Positions 6,498 through 9,553 of a stretch of DNA of 9,553 nt are shown piece by piece. Below the pieces are notes generated by a model. The model saw only the letters and a program-made list of their open reading frames with translations. It had not been told where the DNA came from and searched no databases. The position numbers and the translations under genes were made by a program. Location of the stretch: NCBI GenBank assembly GCA_037443945.1, contig JBBINH010000080.1:1-9553 (forward strand). The letters are read 5' to 3'. Within the stretch, counting starts at the first letter, position 1. Every line of letters starts with the position of its first letter. This DNA comes from SSF26 sp037443945. GTDB lineage: Bacteria; Chloroflexota; Anaerolineae; J102.

Positions 6498-7337
6498 ATG
6501 ACTGCTTTTCGTCGCGATCTCGAAGCCCGCGCCCGTAAGGCCATCCTGCAACGGGCGGTGTTCCGCCTCGAAAACGCCGTGCTCATCGCCGGGGCTCTGC
6601 TCCTGGCCGTTTTCTTTCCCAAGCCGCTGCCCACCACGCTGCCCTGGTTCGATTGGTGGACGTGGCTCGTGCTGGCTGCTCTGGGCGTGGTCGGGATCGT
6701 CTGGACCACGCTGACCGACCGAGACGAGGCGGCCAAAGCGGTGGCGGCGATGTTTCGCGAGGAGCATGACCCATCCCTCATTCGCGATGAGGATCTCCAG
6801 GCCCGGTATCGCCAGGCTCTGGAGTACTACGAACGCCTCCAACAGATCGGGAGCGGCATCAAGAGCGAACCGCTGCGGGCCCGCATTGCCGACAGCCTGC
6901 GCCAGATGGATGCCTGGGTGACGAATATCTACGATCTCGCCTTACGTCTGCAGGCGTTTCGCAACGACGGCATCCTCAATCGCGATCGTCGCGCCTTGCC
7001 CCAGGCCATCCGCGAGCTGGAAACTCGTCTGAACCAACGCCAGGATCCGGCCGTGCGCGCCCAGTTAGAGGCCAATTTGGCTTCCAAACGACAGCAGTAT
7101 GCGAACATCCAGGCCCTGGATAACCTGATGAAACGGGCCGAACTCCAACTCGAGCACTCCATTGCCGCGTTGGGCACGGTGTACTCCCAACTGTTGCTCA
7201 TCGGCACCCGGCGCGAGCTCGAAGGCGCCGACGATCGGCGCCTGCAAGAAAGCATCACCGAAGAAGTCGCCGGCCTCCAGGACCTGGTGACCAGTATCAA
7301 TGAAATCTACACCCACCGCAGCCAGGGCCTGGATTAG
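6498..7337 (+). CDS. Two-helix membrane protein with long helical cytoplasmic tail
   Basis: This protein has 279 residues and I do not recognise its family. A basic amphipathic N-terminus (residues 1-25) precedes two hydrophobic segments, about 27-40 (short) and 53-72, joined by a proline- and tryptophan-rich loop. Residues 74-279 are rich in charged residues, Leu and Gln, predicted as long helices or coiled coil, with no enzyme motif. Both ends should be cytoplasmic if both segments span the membrane. The start lies 8 bases after the VWA gene stop with no Shine-Dalgarno sequence, so translation is probably coupled to the VWA gene. That suggests made-to-measure expression and possibly a complex in which this protein links the external VWA protein to cytoplasmic partners such as PspA. 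The link is inference. The large antiparallel helices loosely recall XpaC/TelA-associated proteins, but I cannot support that assignment. Confidence 0.8.
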   Translation: MTAFRRDLEARARKAILQRAVFRLENAVLIAGALLLAVFFPKPLPTTLPWFDWWTWLVLAALGVVGIVWTTLTDRDEAAKAVAAMFREEHDPSLIRDEDLQARYRQALEYYERLQQIGSGIKSEPLRARIADSLRQMDAWVTNIYDLALRLQAFRNDGILNRDRRALPQAIRELETRLNQRQDPAVRAQLEANLASKRQQYANIQALDNLMKRAELQLEHSIAALGTVYSQLLLIGTRRELEGADDRRLQESITEEVAGLQDLVTSINEIYTHRSQGLD

Positions 7338-7361
7338 GATATGGCCCTGCTCATCCCTGCT

Positions 7362-7371
7362 CTGTCGACAG
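7362..7371. promoter_or_regulatory. Perfect 10-bp palindrome before the lipoprotein gene
   Basis: CTGTCGACAG is a perfect palindrome in the 76-base gap between the coiled-coil membrane gene and the lipoprotein gene. A -10-like TATAAG (7399-7404) lies further on, but only 9 bases before the ATG at 7414 and without a well-spaced -35. The palindrome could be an operator for a separate promoter here, or chance. Confidence 0.3.
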
Positions 7372-7413
7372 GCTTTGGGGCCTGCGTTATTCCCTCGCTA
7401 TAAGAGTGCAACC

Positions 7414-8532
7414 ATGCGCAAACTCAGCCTGCTTGTGCTTCTTCTCTTGCTCGTCGGCTGCGCATCCCGACCCACGCAGGAAGCCATCCTCTTTGTGGCC
7501 GCGCCGATGTCGGGCTTTCAGGCCAACGGCGGCCAAACCGTCGTCGGCGGTGTGCGACTGCGGGCCGAGGAGGTCAACCGCAGCGGCGGTGTCGCCGGCT
7601 ATCGGGTCAACGTCGTCGCCCTGGACGACGAATCCGACCCGGAGGTAGCCCTGGCCCTGACCGAGGAGGTCAAAGCTGCCCTCGATCGGGGCGATAAAGT
7701 CCTCGGCTTTATCGGCCACTACAACTCCGGCGAGACGCTGGCGGCAATGGAGGTCTACGGCCGGCTGCCCCTGGTTGTCATCACGCCGAATGCCTCGAAC
7801 GTGGCCCTGACCCAGAAAGGCTATGACAAGTTCTTCCGCATCGTGGCCAACGACAGGGTTCAGGCTGCCGCCGATGCCGAATTCCTGACCGAACGGCTGG
7901 GCGCCCGCCGTATCGCCGTGCTCTACAACGACACGGCCTACGGTCGCGGGTTGCACGAGGAGATGGCCCAGGCTCTGCGGGCACGGGGGGCCGAGGTTGT
8001 GTTGGTGCGCGAGGTGAAAGAGGGCCAGAGCCGTTTTACGCAAGAAGTGGAGGCCATTCGGATGGCAGGGCCGGACGCGCTCTTCTATGCCGGTTATGAA
8101 ATCGAGGCCCCCTATCTCCGCGCCGACTTGGTCGAGGCCGGGATCACCATCCCCATGCTCGCCTCGGATGGTGCTTTTCTGGCGGCGACCATCGACGAAG
8201 CCGCAGGTACGGCCGAAGGCATGTACGTCAGCGCGTTTGGCCCCAGCCCCAAAAGTGTGGCTACCCCGGCCTGGTTTCAGGCGTATCAGGCGGTGGAATA
8301 TCGCAATCCCGACACATACTCCATCAACGGCTACGCCGCTGCCGAGGTGCTGCTGGCGGCGGTGGCACAGGCCGGCAGCCTCGATGCCAACCGCATCGCT
8401 GCGGCCTTACGTGGACTCAAGCTGGAGACCTTGATCGGCACGATCATGTACGATGCCAACGGTGACCGGGTGAATGCGCCGATCTTCATTTATCAGGTTC
8501 AAAACGACGAATTCGTGCAGGTGTGGCCATGA
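7414..8532 (+). CDS. Lipoprotein, branched-chain amino acid-type (type I) substrate-binding protein
   Basis: This protein has 372 residues from the ATG at 7414. That start gives a textbook lipoprotein signal: MRK, a run of leucines, and lipobox LVGC with C16 as the lipidated residue; the weak AAGAG (7402-7406) is 7 bases upstream. The mature part fits the Leu/Ile/Val-binding (Peripla_BP_6) family: VGGVRLRAEEVN in the first lobe, GHYNSGETLAAMEVY (from 101), where Ser/Thr usually contact the ligand's carboxylate, YNDTAYGRG (171-179), a SDGAF strand (251-255), and YSINGYAAAEVLLAAV near the C-terminus. It is anchored outside the membrane and binds an amino acid, amide or similar small molecule. 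No LivHMGF-like permease or ATPase genes are present. Its stop overlaps the next start, so it is translationally coupled to the DUF1028 hydrolase, which may act on the same or a related compound. Confidence 0.9.
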   Translation: MRKLSLLVLLLLLVGCASRPTQEAILFVAAPMSGFQANGGQTVVGGVRLRAEEVNRSGGVAGYRVNVVALDDESDPEVALALTEEVKAALDRGDKVLGFIGHYNSGETLAAMEVYGRLPLVVITPNASNVALTQKGYDKFFRIVANDRVQAAADAEFLTERLGARRIAVLYNDTAYGRGLHEEMAQALRARGAEVVLVREVKEGQSRFTQEVEAIRMAGPDALFYAGYEIEAPYLRADLVEAGITIPMLASDGAFLAATIDEAAGTAEGMYVSAFGPSPKSVATPAWFQAYQAVEYRNPDTYSINGYAAAEVLLAAVAQAGSLDANRIAAALRGLKLETLIGTIMYDANGDRVNAPIFIYQVQNDEFVQVWP

Positions 8533-9395
8533 CGTTTTCCATCGTTGCTTTCGATCCCGGACGCCGCGAATGGGGCGTGGCGGTCGCCTCGAAGTTCCTG
8601 GCCGTGGGCGCCGTGGTCTCTTGGGCTCAGGCCGAGGTCGGCGCCGTAGCCACGCAATCCTATGCCAATGTCCTTTACGGACCCGAAGGGCTCAGGCTCA
8701 TGGCGGCCGGCCATACGGCGGCCGCGGCGATTGACCAGCTCGTCACCGCCGATGCGGAACGGCATCTACGCCAGGTGGGCATGGTGGACCGCGAGGGCCG
8801 TGCGGCGGCTTTTACCGGCGAAGGGTGCCATCCCTGGGCCGGCCACATCATCGGCGACGGCTACGCCTGTCAGGGCAATATCCTGGTCCCCGGCACCGTC
8901 GAGGCCATGGCCCGGCGTTTCGAGATGGTGCGAGGCGGTGAGGGCGAGCTGGCCGACTGGCTGGTCGCAGCACTGGAAGCCGGTGAGCAGGCCGGCGGGG
9001 ATAGCCGCGGGCGTCAGGCGGCGGCCGTGCTGGTTGTGCGCGAGGGCGGCGGCTATGGCGGCAACAACGACCGCTATCTCGACCTGCGGGTAGACGACGA
9101 TCCCAATCCCATAGCCAAACTCCGCGAGCTGGTGCGTCTGCACCATCTTTACTTCGGGGTAGTGCGACCGCAAGACCTGGTCCCCCTGGCCGAGGTCGCC
9201 GCACAGCTTCAGGACATCCTGAGCCGCACCGGCCATTATCGGGGACCACGCCACGGCCATTTTGATGAGGCGACGCGGCAGGCGCTGCGCACGCTGGTGG
9301 GCATCGAGAATCTGGAGGAGCGCTGGAACGGTGAGGGCGACCTGATCGATCGGCAGGTCGTGGACTATCTGGTTGCCCGGTTTGGCGGGCGCTGA
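8529..9395 (+). CDS. DUF1028-family putative Ntn-hydrolase with C-terminal peptidoglycan-binding-like domain
   Basis: This protein has 288 residues. It has the DUF1028 hallmarks: MTFSIVAFDP start, WGVAVASKFLAVGAVVSWA, VGAVATQSYAN, GEGCHPWAGH (97-106), then GYACQGNIL, and GGYGGNNDRYLDLRVDD (174-190). DUF1028 is grouped with Ntn-hydrolases, amidases with an N-terminal nucleophile; removal of Met1 would expose Thr2, a possible nucleophile. Residues about 205-288 resemble the putative peptidoglycan-binding domain often attached to this family. There is no signal peptide, so the protein appears cytoplasmic, which fits oddly with a wall-binding domain. The ATG at 8529 overlaps the previous stop (ATGA), with AGGTG at 8519-8523 as ribosome-binding site; a GTG at 8523 is a less likely start. 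The family is clear; the substrate is unknown. Confidence 0.9.
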   Translation: MTFSIVAFDPGRREWGVAVASKFLAVGAVVSWAQAEVGAVATQSYANVLYGPEGLRLMAAGHTAAAAIDQLVTADAERHLRQVGMVDREGRAAAFTGEGCHPWAGHIIGDGYACQGNILVPGTVEAMARRFEMVRGGEGELADWLVAALEAGEQAGGDSRGRQAAAVLVVREGGGYGGNNDRYLDLRVDDDPNPIAKLRELVRLHHLYFGVVRPQDLVPLAEVAAQLQDILSRTGHYRGPRHGHFDEATRQALRTLVGIENLEERWNGEGDLIDRQVVDYLVARFGGR

Positions 9396-9553
9396 GCCCG
9401 GCGCAGGGCGGGACGGATTTTTGGCGCGCGTAACGCCGTTTTGCGCCCGAGGCGGCCTGCGTGGTGGGTTTTGGCGCGCGTGGCGCGGCTTGCCATTGGC
9501 ACCGATCGCGCGGCATAAGGGGCGGCCGGCGGCCCGCAGCCCGCCGGGCCGCC
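9396..9553. other. GC-rich non-coding 3' flank
   Basis: No gene is visible after the DUF1028 stop. The stretch is very GC-rich and repetitive. GGCG (9423-9426) and CGCC (9434-9437) could form a 4-bp stem before GTTTT, a very weak terminator-like arrangement that I do not call. The edge holds GCCCGCCGGG (9539-9548), the inverse of bases 1-10 of the window. Confidence 0.6.
9419..9481. repeat. 13-base direct repeat at 50-base spacing
   Basis: TTTTGGCGCGCGT occurs at 9419-9431 and again, identically, at 9469-9481. A related TTTTGCGC lies between them at 9439-9446, and TTTGCGCC is found both here (9440-9447) and near the left edge (43-50). This looks like an extragenic repeat element of the genome. 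Two full copies are too few for a CRISPR call. Confidence 0.45.

Noticed and set aside
7300..7413. Longer N-terminus for the binding lipoprotein starting at ATG 7300
   Set aside because: It would overlap the preceding gene and bury the lipoprotein signal; the ATG at 7414 gives a perfect signal and lipobox.
8523..8528. GTG start at 8523 for the DUF1028 gene
   Set aside because: It overlaps the ribosome-binding site and would mask the conserved MTFSIV start of the family.
9423..9441. Intrinsic terminator after the DUF1028 gene
   Set aside because: The stem is only 4 bp and the following T-run is short and interrupted by G.
9396..9553. CRISPR-like spacing of the 13-base repeat
   Set aside because: Only two full copies, short repeat, no cas genes, and the intervening sequence contains a related repeat rather than a unique spacer.

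Overview
The window is GC-rich bacterial DNA with eight protein genes, all on the + strand and closely spaced from 628 to 9395, between two gene-free GC-rich flanks (1-627 and 9396-9553). I see no tRNA, rRNA, CRISPR array, transposase or phage gene. The style suggests a Chloroflexota bacterium of the Anaerolineae/Caldilineae kind: an AAA ATPase fused to an OmpR-type winged helix with no receiver domain, solute-binding-like proteins paired with a von Willebrand A (VWA) protein, and PspA nearby. This assignment is inferred from gene content, not from a marker gene, and is tentative.

Layout. 1-627: no convincing gene; GC-rich palindromic sequence at the left edge, some inverted repeats, and a reasonable sigma70-like promoter (563-591) just before the first gene. 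628-2037: AAA ATPase with a C-terminal winged-helix DNA-binding domain, the likely regulator. 2193-2882: PspA/IM30-family membrane-stress protein. 2920-3393: small two-helix membrane protein with a PH-like tail. 3481-4728: membrane-anchored solute-binding-like protein. 4759-6489: a paralogue of it fused to a VWA domain with a complete MIDAS metal site. 6498-7337: membrane protein with two transmembrane helices and a long helical tail. 7414-8532: lipoprotein of the branched-chain amino acid (type I) binding-protein family. 8529-9395: DUF1028-family putative Ntn-hydrolase with a C-terminal putative peptidoglycan-binding domain, overlapping the previous gene by 4 bases. 9396-9553: GC-rich non-coding sequence with a 13-base repeat at 50-base spacing.

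How the genes may work together (inference). An ATP-dependent DNA-binding switch precedes pspA, recalling the pairing of PspF (an AAA+ activator with a helix-turn-helix) with pspA in enterobacteria, although the domains here are different. The next genes encode membrane proteins and three extracytoplasmic ligand-binding-like proteins, yet no permease or transport ATPase. The binding proteins could therefore be sensors or scaffolds in a cell-envelope stress or surveillance system rather than transporter parts. The lipoprotein/DUF1028 pair at the end may be a separate two-gene module that binds and hydrolyses a small amide or peptide. Several hairpins sit at gene junctions; the clearest covers the ribosome-binding site and start codon of the VWA gene.
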